Assembly (NCBI GenBank): GCA_024364735.1
Contig: JAGFNQ010000957.1
Span: 815,014-879,013 of the forward strand
Direction of reading: 5' to 3'
Length of the DNA: 64,000 nt
Origin: Boesenbergia rotunda
Lineage: Eukaryota > Streptophyta > Magnoliopsida > Zingiberales > Zingiberaceae
This document shows positions 35,922 to 46,892 of this stretch, piece after piece. The translations under genes were made by a program, and so were the position numbers. The first letter of the stretch is position 1, and every line of letters starts with the position of its first letter. The notes under the pieces are model-generated. The model did not search any database. It had not been told where the DNA came from and saw only the letters and a list, made by a program, of their open reading frames with translations.

Positions 35922-35990
35922 CTTGGTGTGTTGGTTATGACATAGTTAGTGCAACTAAGAGGTTCAAGTTTCAATCCTTGCTTCCTCCTT
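35922..35990 (+). repeat. tRNA-like block, antisense in Gypsy C 5' LTR
   Basis: Same block as at 29469, with AAGTTTCAATCC in place of AAGGTTCAATCC, so the T-arm is weaker here. Confidence 0.5.
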
Positions 35991-36165
35991 TCTACCTCTT
36001 CTTTTTATCACATTTTGCACTAATCCATATCAAAGCCCATTAAGCCAAGCCCATCATGAAATTTCATAATAATGATAATGTTTCATGAATTCATAATATT
36101 TCATAATAATAATAATGTTTCATGAATTCATAATATTTCATATGGGAAAATTTTGGGGTGTTACA

Positions 36166-37130
36166 TACATCTCCTCCCATACAAGGCTTCATAAGGTGTC
36201 ATTCCGATAGTAGCTTGGTAGCTATTATTGTAAGCGAATTCCGCTAAGCATAAATATCGACACCAACTTCCCTTGAAATCCAGGGCACAAGCTCTCAACA
36301 TATCTTCTAGTATTTGATTCACCCGTTCCGTTTGCCCGTTAGTCTGAGGGTGAAAGACGGTGCTAAATCGCAATTTAGTGCCGAGAGACTTCTAAACGCA
36401 TTCCCAAAAATGCGAAGTAATGCGACCATCCCTATCGGAGATGATGGTCTTGGGAACTCCATGAAGCCTAATTACATCCTTAACATATAATTGAGCTAGT
36501 TGCTCAATCGAATAAGTCATCTTGATCGCCAAGAAGTGAGCAGACTTTGTCAGCCTGTCCACAATTACCCATATTGCATCATATCCGTTCGTAGTCCTGG
36601 GAAGCCCCGAAATAAAATCCATAGAGATGTCTTCCCATTTCCACTCCGGAATCGCGAGTGGCTGCAGAACTCCTCCGGGTCGCTGGTGTTCTGCCTTTAC
36701 TTGCTGGCAAGTCATGCAAGTACTAACATGCTGAGCCACATCCCTCTTCATACCTGACCACCAGAACCTCTCCTTCAGATCCTGATACATCTTGGTGGAA
36801 CCTGGATGCATCGAATAAGGGGTTTCGTGAGCTTCCGTCAGTATTTTCCTTCGAAGCTCTGGATCATTAGGGATACATAGACGATCCCTAAGTTATAATA
36901 CCCCCCCCCCTTTGGCGATATAGAAACCATCGCCCTTTCCTTCTTGGATCTCCTGTTTTATTTTCTGGAGACTCAGATCACCATTTTGTTTCACCAATAT
37001 GTCCTCACATACCGCGGGTGATATTGTCGTGGTTAACTCCATGATATACTTGCACGCATAGATCATAATCATAATCATATACTTATTGTGATTCGGGGTA
37101 AACCGACTCACCTTATGCTTCCAAAACATT
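36166..37130 (-). pseudogene. Gypsy B integrase, N-terminal and core part
   Basis: From 37129 in sense: a short non-pol lead-in, then LSLQKIKQEIQEGKGDG, the linker before integrase. A C-run at 36901 disrupts the frame. MHPGSTKMYQDLKERFWW follows (zinc domain, TCQQVKAEHQRPGG), then MDFISGLP and ISDRDGR. A frame break at about 36385 precedes FHPQTNGQTERVNQILED and the region up to the TACAT site where C entered. It continues at 27061 downward. Confidence 0.9.
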
Positions 37131-37269
37131 AGTCCTCGACCTGGGTTTATAATTTGTATTAGCCCATATTTGTCGTGTGGTTGCTATAGGGTAGATAAGA
37201 TCTTATTTATTATATCACTAAAAATTTACTTATCAAGTCTTAATAGCCTATATACAAGACTACCCTCAC

Positions 37270-38009
37270 TCAGTGAGCTAGATGGCCCGCCATCATACCC
37301 ATAACAAAGAACATCATAGCAGTCACTGCCACTCCCTCGTTCATCCCTCCTTGGCCTGCCTCAGGATCTTCTACCGTCTCCATCGGATCCTCTTCCTCTA
37401 TCTCGGGAACCTCCTCAGCCACTTCAGGGTCTTCCCCAACCATCCCGGGGTCTTCCTCAAACATCTCGAGCATCTCGGGGTCTTCTTCAAACACCTCGAG
37501 ATCGTCCTCGCTCATCAGGTCTTCCTCAAACATCTCGAGCATCTCAGGATCCTCCTCGAAGGGCTCGGGATCTTCCTCGTATATCTCAGGATCCCCTTCG
37601 GACGGCTCAGAATCCTCTTCGTACCTATCGGGATCCTCCTCAAACGGCTCGGAATCCTCTTCGTACATTTCCGGGTCCTCTTCAAACATCTCCTGATCCT
37701 CCTCCGAGTCCCCAGGTCTTCCGGGAACTCATGGTGAAGAAGTTGCTTACATAATTCCGTGTATGAGAGACGACATCCGTGCTGCCCCTAGATCTGATAA
37801 GCAACCTCTCTCACCCGATTGGGCAATGAACGAAGCAGAGCTCCGATCCTATGATCATCCATGACTGGAAACCCTTCCCGCTCGAGTTTCCAGAATAGCC
37901 GATCCAAAAACCCCATGTTGCCCTGAATTCCACGGGTCGGAATGTACTCAACTTCCTCTATCCGGTTCGTCAGCTCGCGGCACCTCTCAGTGTAGTTCTC
38001 ATGCAACAT
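37270..38009 (-). pseudogene. Short gag-like ORF of Gypsy B (broken)
   Basis: This is homologous to 32477-33043. It starts MLHENYTERCRELTNRIEE directly after a splice acceptor. A TAG replaces Trp at 37788. A 1-nt deletion near 37712 shifts the frame before the acidic region. The acidic region is longer than in C, with about ten EEDPE-type units, and keeps the final hydrophobic segment VAVTAMMFFVMGMMAG and a short tail. Conservation of order in two separate elements suggests a real gene of this lineage. Confidence 0.8.
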
Positions 38010-38324
38010 CTGGAATTGAAAAAAAAAATGACATAGTTAGTACTAAACCTGCCCAAGCCAGTACCAAAACCATTTCTTTTTCAATTCGCAAATATACACA
38101 GAGAAAAACACAAGCAACTCGGTTTCTTCTACCCTAGTGATTAAAATATGTAACCACTTTTCCTACCCCTATATTATTCTAAACATTTAATTCCTAAAAG
38201 AAGATAAAATATCATTCGTCGTTACATATCCTAAAGTACTTTTCATCATAACTATCGTTCATACTTGCATATCCCAAAACCATAAAACATCTTATTACCA
38301 TAAGATATGTATAGAGGTACTTAC
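38010..38324 (-). other. Candidate leader intron of Gypsy B
   Basis: Donor CCAA|GTAAGT (consensus) at 38324; branch point TACTAAC (38036-38042) 28 nt before the acceptor; T-run; CAATTCCAG|ATG. Length 315 nt. The interior differs substantially from C's intron, while the splice signals are the same. Confidence 0.65.
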
Positions 38325-38374
38325 TTGGAAGCTGCAGGAAGAGGGCTTGATATGTGTGTAGTGAGATGGTAACC

Positions 38375-38386
38375 GCTCTGATACCA
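38375..38386 (-). promoter_or_regulatory. Primer binding site of Gypsy B
   Basis: Sense TGGTATCAGAGC, preceded by LTR end ...GTTACA and GGT. Confidence 0.92.
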
Positions 38387-38744
38387 ACCTGTAACGCCCG
38401 CTTTTTTTTTTCTTAAGCGGCATTATGTTAACATACTTAGGGCATGTAGACATCATAAGGCAGCGGAATAAGACTTTTAGACTTATACATACATGCCCTA
38501 CTACCATTCTTATCATAATGATATGGAAACTCGGCATATTGCCTTCATACTTAAACATCATATCATGTCATACTTAACATCGAATCATCGAGTTCCATAA
38601 GTCATTATTCAAGCATTCAAGCATATAAGTGACCAAAGTGAGGTTCTAGCATAAATGATAAACACATGGTTTCCTGGGCCAAGTCACTACCATACACATG
38701 ATTTCTTGCTCTCCTGCTGCTTCCTCATTGTCCCCGTGAATGAT

Positions 38745-40964
38745 CTGCGGTATAAGGAAATAAGACTATAAGCACACAGGCTTAGTAAGACTCTTTCCTA
38801 CTCACAAAAACCATTCATCATCTCATAATGAGCACATGAAACATTAACATACTTGGTGCTCTACTTAGAACATAACAACTTGAATCACTTATCATATACT
38901 TGACATGGCATGATCATAAACATAAGTGAACATTCCTATCATGGCATGAGACATGGCATAAACGTAAACATAGTAAACATTCTAAGCATGGCATAATACA
39001 TGGTATAAACATAGCATAATAAACATTCCTAGCATGGCATAATACATGGTATAAACATAACATAATAAACATTCCTAGCATTGCATAATACATAGGCATA
39101 CTTCCTATCATAGCATATGAGCATCCTCTTAACATAATCATGACATAGATCATTTACTCTCATGTATATTTCTTAACATGAAACGTAAGCATAAAAATCT
39201 TATCAACATAGCATAATGCATAACATGAATGAATGCATGAGTGGAATGCATATACATAAGGATGCTTAACTTTTAAAAACATACTTTTAAATGCTTAAAC
39301 ATAATCATCATATCATTGGGGCCCTGGCTTGTACCACATACATACATCATAAGCGCGCATCCCTAAGTAAATACGAGGTAGCTAGCCTCGACCTACTAGG
39401 GTAAGGACAGCATAGTCGGTAGTCCTCGAACCGAGGTGTTCTTAAGGTGCCCATCCCAGTTGCACAGCTTCGGTAGTGCCAGAACCGTGGACAGCATAGT
39501 CGGTAGTCCAGAACCAGGGCGTTCTTAAGGTGCCCATCCTTTGGACCCATACTTCGGTCCGGTACAAGCCCATTCATAAAGTAAAATACTTTACATGCTT
39601 CATCATTCATGAGACATTCATGGCATATTTAACATTGCATAACTTGATACGGCTCGGCCTGTCTACCTGCCCATTTACCGGTCTTCTCGACCATCGTACC
39701 GTCGACCATCGACCGTGCCGTTTAGCGTATTTATGCCTTAAAGACATAAGCATCATCTTTCATTCATAAACATGGCATGCATCTTCTTTCATAAAACATG
39801 GCATACATCTTCATACATAAACATGGCATGCATACCTAAACATCATTCTTATTCCTAGTGCTTGCATGAGCATGGCATATGAGGTAAGCATTGCATTATA
39901 ATCATTGAACATGACACGTTTTCATAGACATTTATCCTACTCCATAGAGCTTGCATGATCATGATACATAAGGTAAGCATTGCATTTCTTGCCTAAGCAT
40001 GGTATTCATCTCAAGCATGCATAAGTAGGTTTCCCATAACATTATACCTACCATCCAAATACATGGCATAAACATAAGACAGTCATAATAAACCCTATTA
40101 AGCATGGCATCCAAATCATAACATACAACATAAAACATGGTGCTTAAAGTTAGGGTTATAGGTAACATGAGTTCTACCACATGCTTGGACCTATATATAT
40201 ATATATAATTCATGATAAGCATAAACCATCATTCTTTGAACCTTAACTCCACCCCAAACCCTAGATACATGGCTTGACCGAAACCTATAGGGAGGAGTTC
40301 AATCAATTCTATAAACATGTAAGATAGCATAAGGTAAAGGAACAACCATACATCATCTATGAGACCATAAGAAGCCATTGGGGCCCATGATTAGGGTTAA
40401 CCCTAACCTTTAGCCCTCCTTCCTAGGGCTGGCCGAAACATGTAAGGCCATGGGGGCATGGAAAAATTCCATTAAAATCCCCGATCAATCATTAAACACC
40501 AACCATACCTTACCATAGGGTCATTGGGGCCCTTACTTGAAATAAGTCCTAACTTTTTACCCTATTAGCAATCTTGGCCGAAACTTATAGGGTATCTAGG
40601 CCATGTAAAAATTCACATAATCATCCTCCATCTCCCTTATATCATGAGAATACATAAAACACATACTTGAAGTTTTAGACCCAACCCTACCCATGGGTTC
40701 TTGAAGTTGGCCGAAACCTTAGGGGATCCTAGGGTACCCCAAAAATTCTCAAAAATTATATATAATCTCTAAACATCATGAGAGTACATTAGACAACATT
40801 AGGAAGATTTTTAGCATCATCATGGACCCTAAAATCCTAGTGGCCGAAACCCATAGGACTAGGGTTCTTGGTTCTCTTTCTTTCAACATCAAATCCCAAA
40901 AACCAACCAATATATCATGCTAAAAACATAAGGAACTATTATACCACAGGTGAGGGAGTCTTAC
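38745..40964 (-). other. Candidate intron inside Gypsy B 5' LTR
   Basis: Donor CCAAG|GTAAGACTCCC at 40964; acceptor CTTATACCGCAG|ATCA at 38745. Length 2220 nt. Confidence 0.5.
39326..39570. repeat. Inverted-repeat module, Gypsy B 5' LTR
   Basis: GGCTTGTACC at 39326 and GGTACAAGCC at 39561-39570 are both intact. Confidence 0.85.
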
Positions 40965-41300
40965 CTTGGTTGATCTTGATTTTTAAACCTTAAAAGAGAA
41001 GAAGATTGCAAATCTATTGGACACTTGAACCCCCTTGCCTTTGTATCCTTGGAAAACCCTTAGATCATGGTGATGAGACCTTCTTGTGGAGCTTTTCCAA
41101 GGGAGAACCACTCCTTGAGATTTCGGCTAGGATGAGCAAGGAGGAGGAGAGGAAATGCAATTGATGGAAGGAAGAAGGTAACTCCCAAACCCCCCTCTTT
41201 ATAACCCATTAAGGAGGTAAATGAAGAGTCTCTCAATGACCTTTCATCTTCTTCTAAGCCTTAACCAATATCCACTTCATTTCCTCATAACATTCCCTTA

Positions 41301-41369
41301 CTAGGTGAGTTGGTTAGAGCATGCATGGTTGTACAAGAGGTCCAAGGTTCAATCCTTGGTCCATGCACC
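41301..41369 (+). repeat. tRNA-like block, antisense in Gypsy B 5' LTR
   Basis: Same arms as the block at 26060 with no visible change, 320-390 bp from the LTR's sense start. Confidence 0.65.
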
Positions 41370-41697
41370 TTATTTTTATTTTATTTTCCTTTTATTTTCC
41401 TATGATTTTTCCCAAAATTCCGAAAATCCTCTAAAAATTCCCCCATAATTATGTTAATATTTCTCATTAAAACCCCTTTATATTTATATTAATTTTTCCC
41501 TAAAATTCTCCAATAATTATGGTACTAAAAAGCCCATATAAGGCCCATTAGTACTTAGTTTTCTCAATTTAAATGAGTAAATATGGATTTCTAGGCCACC
41601 TTTTGTATTAATATTTCTAGGTCCCTCGGAAAATTATCTAGACATGCTCAATATTTTAAGAAAATATTAAGAAAATTTTCCGGGTCGTTACATAAGA

Positions 41698-43623
41698 ATA
41701 GGAACAGCTGCGGTAGTTCCAGAACCGTGGACAGCTACGGTAGTCCAGAACCGAGGCGTTCTTAAGGTGCCCATCCCTTAGCATGACATAAACATACTTA
41801 ACATTTCATCATTCATACTTAACATCATGATGCCTTAAAGGCATGAACATTCATCATCATTCATTATCTTCATTCATAAGGTATGTCATGCTTACATCAT
41901 TTTGTCTTAGAGCCATGATCATCATTTTCATTCATCATCTTCATTCTTAAGCATAGCATACGTACATATCATTCATAAAGCATGGCATACATACATGTCA
42001 TTCATAAAATATGGTATACATACATATCATTCATAAATCATGGCATACATACATAATTAGCATCTTAATTCATAAAACTTGCATGATTATGGTATATAGG
42101 TAAACATGCATAGATCTTTTGATACATGATTCATACTCCCTAGGTTCATGGCCCATGGTCTAAACATTCATGAATAAACATAGCACATGACCTAACATAC
42201 AAAGTCATGATACATCATACATGAAGCTAGGGTTTTGGGTAACATAGCAATTCTTATAACATGCTTAAACATATACATACATCATAATAAAACATAAACA
42301 AGTATCCTTGAAACCTTAACCCCACCTAAACCCTAGTTTAGGGGTTTGGCCGAATGGTTAATAGGAGGAGGCTCCCTTATTCAATCAACATGAATGGTTC
42401 CATAAGTAAAAGCAAACCCATACGTTACACACCATGACATTGGGAGCCATTAAACCCTATAATTGGAGCTAACCCTAAGTCTTAGCCCCCCATCTTGACT
42501 TTGGCCTAAACCCTAGAGGGTCACAAGCACATGGAAAAATTCATACAAGTCCCAATTTACATCTTATAACTTACATATAATACCATAGGGAGCCATTAGA
42601 ACCCTTGCTTGGAGTTAACCCTAACTTCTTGCCCTATAACCCATCTTGGCCGAAAGTTACAAGACCATGGGTCATGTAAAAACTTCCTCATAAATCCCCA
42701 TTAACATTCTTTACCACATAAGAAAACCTAGGAAACATTATTGGAAAGTTAGATCCAAGACTAAACATGGAAACTTATGGTGGCCGAAACCTTTGGAGGC
42801 CCTAACCCTATTTTTTCCATCATATATTCCAAAAAAAATTCTTATATCATGATCACAACTTGAAAACTATTATACCACAGGTGAGGGAGTCTTACCTTCC
42901 TTGATCTTGCTTAGAAACTTTGAATAGAAAGTAAAAAGAAACATCCTTGACCCTAAACTTCTCCTTAGCCCTTGTAGCCTTGTAGAAGGCCTTGGGTCTT
43001 CAAGAGGGAGTCCTTTGTGAAGCTTTTCCAAGGGAGAATCCCCTTGGTGATTTTCGGCAAGAAGAAGGAGGAAGAGGGAGATGGGATTTCGGTGGGGGGT
43101 GGAGGAAGGAGGAAGAAGAGATCTATTTATAATGCCCTTTTGTCTCTTCACAAGTGTCTTTTCATTTTCTTCACATGGTGACTCTTCACTTCCTTAAGCC
43201 TTAACTAAAATCCACTTCATTCTCTACTAGCACTCCCTTGCTAGGTGAATTGGTTAGTGCATGCATGGTGTTATACTAGGTCTAAGTTCAATCCGTGGTA
43301 CATGCACTTTATTTTTATTTTTATTTTATTTTATTTTTCTTTTAATTTCGGCAATGCCCCCTAAGGCCTACCAATAGCCATGCTAATATTCCTAATTTAA
43401 ACTCATTTCTATTTATATTAAATTCTACCTAAAATCCACTAATAACCATGGTACTAGAAAACCCCATGTAAGACCCATTAGCACTTAGCTTCGTATTCTA
43501 TATCGAAAATCATGGATCATCATGCTACGGTTTATACTAGTGTCCCTATGTTCCTCGAGAATCTTTCTAGGCATGGTCAATATTTTTAAAGAAAATATTG
43601 AGAAAATTTTCCGGGTCGTTACA
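41698..43623 (-). repeat. Gypsy A 3' LTR, second piece
   Basis: It continues 23055 after removal of B. Together the pieces total about 3396 bp, equal to the 5' LTR. Minus TATA box TATAAATAG is at 43123-43131, and the candidate donor GGAAG|GTAAGACTCCC at 42895, paired with the acceptor at 22056. The segment TATA-to-donor is a pyrimidine-rich exon candidate with a 93-codon ORF (42870-43151) that recurs only because LTRs are copies. Confidence 0.9.
43241..43307 (+). repeat. tRNA-like block, antisense in Gypsy A 3' LTR
   Basis: TAGGTGAATTGGTTAGTGCA is followed by TCTAAGTTCAATCCGTGGTA. The T-stem has mutated in this copy compared with 49436. Confidence 0.55.
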
Positions 43624-43640
43624 ATCCCCCATACCTCGTG
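43624..43640 (-). promoter_or_regulatory. Polypurine tract of Gypsy A
   Basis: Sense CACGAGGTATGGGGGAT ends at the LTR start TGTAACGACCC. The identical tract is found in B. Confidence 0.82.
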
Positions 43641-43645
43641 AAAGT

Positions 43646-45124
43646 TCGTCCTCGAACTTAAAATAGCTCCGGGTACTTGCGTCTCATCTCGTCCTCGCGT
43701 TCCCAGGTAGCTTCCTCGAACCGTTGACTCTGCCATAGGACCTTGACTAAGGGTACCTCCTTGTTCCGTAGCTTCTTGACTTCCCGATCCAAGATCTGGA
43801 TAGGTCGGCTTTCATAACTTAGGTCCTCCTGAACTTGTACTGTCTGTGGCTCGATCACTTGGTCCATATTTGGAATACACTTCTTAAGCATTGACACATG
43901 GAACACATTATGAATAGCTGACATCTCCTGAGGCAGCTCTAGCTCATATGCCACCTTGCCAACTCTTTTCAGGATCAGGTACGATCCCACATATCGCGGA
44001 CTCAGTTTTCCTCTCTTCCCAAATCTCGTCACCCCTTTCATAGGAGCCACTTTGAGGAACACCAACTCTCCAACATTAAATTCCAGTGGTCTACGCCGGA
44101 CATCTGCATAACTCTTCTGCCGGCTCTGAGCAACTTCTATCCGTTGTCGAATGTTCGGTATAGCCCGGGTGGTGCTGTCGATGACATCCGTTGTGAGCCC
44201 CATTTCCTTCTTTTCACCACCTTCGTACCAACAGATCGGAGACCTACATCTCCTCCCATACAAAGCTTCACAAGGTGTCATTCCGATAGTAGCTTGGTAG
44301 CTATTATTGTAAGCGAATTCCGCTAAACATAGATATCGGCACCAGCTCCCTTTGAAATCCAAGGCACAAGTTCGCAACATGTCCTCCAGTACTTGATTCA
44401 CTTGTTCAGTTTGCCCGTCAGTCTGAGGGTGAAAGGCGGTACTGACTCGAAGTTTAGTGCCGAGAGACTTCTGAACACACTCCCAAAAATGCTAGGTAAA
44501 GCGACCATCCCTATCTGAGATGATGGTCTTGGGAACTCCATGAAGTATGATTATCTCCTTAACATATAATTGAGCTAGTTGCTCAATCGAATAAGTCATC
44601 TTGATTGCTAGGAAGTGAGCAGACTTTGTCAGCCTGTCCACAATTACCCAAATCACATCATATCCGTTTGTAGTCCTAGGAAGTCCTGAAATAAAGTCCA
44701 TAGAGATGTCTTCCCATTTCCACTCCGGAATCGAAAGTGGCTGCAGAACTCCTCCGGGTCGCTGGTGTTCTGCTTTCACTCGTTGACAAGTCAGGCAAGT
44801 GCTGACATGCTGAGCCACGTCTCTCATCATACCGGACCACCAGAACTTCTCCTTCAGGTCTTGATACATTTTGGTGGATCCCGGATGCATCGAATAAGGG
44901 GTTCCGTGAGCTTCTGCTAATATTTCTCTCCGCTGCTCCGGATCATTAGGGATACATAGACGATCCCTAAGGTATAATACTCCCCCGTCGGCGATACCAA
45001 ATCTATCGCCCTTTCCTTCCAGAATCCTCTGCTTGATTCTCTGAAGACTCGGATCACTATTTCCTAACTCTGGAAATATTCTTATTACTTCTCGCACAAT
45101 ATACATGTACCACATTCTCCACAT
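43646..45124 (-). pseudogene. Gypsy A integrase and chromodomain-like tail (broken)
   Basis: In sense from 45124: 20 codons of unrelated lead-in, then DPSLQRIKQRILEGKGD, the zinc domain (TCQRVKAEHQRPGG), MDFISGLP and ISDRDGRF. A TAG follows DGRFT at about 44490. The second frame (43658-44401) has NQVLEDMLRTCALDF through ELPQEMSAIHNVFHV and an undamaged tail ending RRKYPELF. GQTEQ keeps the catalytic Glu but changes the conserved Arg after it. Confidence 0.9.
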
Positions 45125-46356
45125 TACAAAATTTTTCTACTACATGGTCATCCCTACTTTCGCTTATTCTATCTTTCCATAGTCTTCTTTCACATATCCA
45201 AATACCTTTTCTCATTTACTAGTCATGCTTCCTCCACTCTAATCACAAAAATCACATTCTTATGATCTCCGTATCTTACTTCTCTATAACCTCACTTTTA
45301 AGCAACGAGTATCTAATATATTCTTTACCAAATTTCATAAAGCTAATACTATTCTTTACAAAACTCTCTCTCATTATTTATTTTCTAACAAGAATTTATA
45401 AAATATCCCTATATCAATCTTTTTCCAAAATCTATACTTTATTAGATCGTTTCACCTAGTAAGTTTGCTTGACCTAGAGTTCTTACTACATTCTTGCCTT
45501 TGATAACATTAACATCTAGTTCCTTCATAAAGAGTTATAGCTAAGGTCCTATTCGCTGATCTCTATCACTCTTTCTTTTGCATATCTATTTCTTACCCTC
45601 TCTCTATATCAAGAATATTACTCCATTGCTACTACTATATATATCTGTTTAAAAGTCAAATAACTTAACACCTTAATCTGTTCCTAATAGATATACATCA
45701 CTAAGTCATCATTTCATAACTACTATAATCTCTTAGAATACCTACACTAAATACTCTACTCCCTTAATACTATAGCTAATAAGTCTCCATTAATAAAGCA
45801 CTATCCTCTCTTAACTCTAGGCTCATCACTAAATATTAATATACGTCTTTCATCAACAGTACAAACTTGCTTTGGTTCACAACCCTTCTTAATTCCAGAC
45901 AGTCATGACACTTATACAGATAATCTCCTCATTACTTACACATTCCTCCTCTTACATCTACTTGCTCTTCTTTTTCAATTTACTCCGTTTCATCACTACT
46001 CAATCATTTACTATATTCATTCCACATGACTACAACTACTTATGTTAAATCTCCACAGATCACTCTCGCTCACTATCACTCACATATAAAAGATAAGTAA
46101 GGCTAATATAAGTTATTGTTATTCCTACCTGCATATCAAATTCTAAAGTATTTGATTTTATAAAAATAAGATAAAGTATCATTCATAGTTACATAACCTA
46201 CAGTACTTTCCATCATAAGGCATCATTCATATCCTAAAGTACTTTCCATCATAAGGCATCATTCATACTTGTATATTCTAGAATCATAAGGTATCATCCA
46301 TACTTGCATATTCTAGAATCATAAAGGAAAAATAAGATATGCCATAAAGGTACTTA
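45125..46356 (-). other. Non-coding internal region of Gypsy A, origin unknown
   Basis: This 1.2-kb stretch occupies the place of gag and most of pol. No reading frame longer than about 65 codons and no gag-like ORF as in B or C. The plus strand is rich in CT and TA with no clear repeat until about 46200-46320, where short CATAAGGCATCATTCATA units recur. It ends at a conserved CCAA|GTAAGT donor (46357). Confidence 0.6.
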
Positions 46357-46407
46357 CTTGGAAGCTGCAGGAAGAAGGTTTGATGTGTGTGTAGTGAGAT
46401 GGCAATG

Positions 46408-46419
46408 GCTCTGATACCA
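46408..46419 (-). promoter_or_regulatory. Primer binding site of Gypsy A
   Basis: Sense TGGTATCAGAGC, three bases from the LTR end. Confidence 0.92.
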
Positions 46420-46892
46420 ACCTGTAATGCCCACCTTTTTCCCATACCTAATGGTGTGGCGAGAAAGCGGCGTTACGCTAAACATACATGTACATATAAA
46501 ACATCTTAATGCAGCGGAATAATTTTTTTCTTCTACACATGCTTTTAACCATGCAACTAATACATGAATCATCTATACATGCCTAAATTGTCATTCATGA
46601 ACCTGGTGTCATTGGACTTAGCATATTAACGACATGCATAGCATCATGATATAACCATCCTGTAACTTATTCATAATCATCATAAGTAGCAAGTAACTTA
46701 TCCATAAACATCATGAGTCTTAAATCATTCATTAGGCATAACCATTATAAGCATAGCATGGAATCTAAGGAGGCATTTCAAAACCCAAGACATGCGATAT
46801 GTGTAAATAAAAGAATCCTTTGTCATGTCACTGCCACACACACACATGCTCTTGCCCCTCCTGCTGCTTCCCTTAGTAACCTCTTGCTTGAT

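Larger units (their letters stand above)
27067..36165 (-). mobile_element. Gypsy chromovirus C (Tekay/Del-like), minus strand
   Basis: C is flanked by perfect TACAT duplications (27062-27066, 36166-36170) inside B's integrase; it is the innermost insertion. LTRs are 27067-29714 and 33467-36165, internal 29715-33466. In sense: PBS, candidate leader intron, intact 188-codon gag-like ORF, RT from its middle, RNase H, integrase, chromodomain-like tail. Canonical gag, zinc knuckle, protease and the RT N-terminus are missing. Confidence 0.92.
33467..36165 (-). repeat. Gypsy C 5' LTR
   Basis: This 2699-bp LTR begins TGTAGCGCCCGCCC on the plus strand (one change from the 3' copy). Minus TATA box TATAAATA is at 35834-35841. 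The 55-bp ACTAGGTCC unit is present three times in tandem (34404-34552) against two in the partner, which accounts for the 51-bp length difference. Confidence 0.93.
23056..41692 (-). mobile_element. Gypsy chromovirus B (Tekay/Del-like), minus strand
   Basis: B is flanked by perfect TAAGA duplications (23051-23055, 41693-41697) inside A's 3' LTR. LTRs are 23056-26440 and 38390-41692. The internal region (26441-27066 and 36166-38389) is split by C. Reading in sense: PBS, candidate leader intron, short gag-like ORF, integrase with chromodomain-like tail, polypurine tract. Protease, RT and RNase H are absent. Confidence 0.9.
38390..41692 (-). repeat. Gypsy B 5' LTR
   Basis: This 3303-bp LTR has minus TATA box TATAAAG at 41197-41203. 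The 47-bp minisatellite (38960-39100) has about three units. Its end GGGTCGTTACA abuts the TAAGA duplication. No gene. Confidence 0.92.

Noticed and set aside
42870..43151. 93-codon minus-strand ORF in both LTRs of Gypsy A (also 49065-49346)
   Set aside because: It lies in the proposed first exon and is duplicated with the LTR. Low-complexity, no counterpart kept in B or C.
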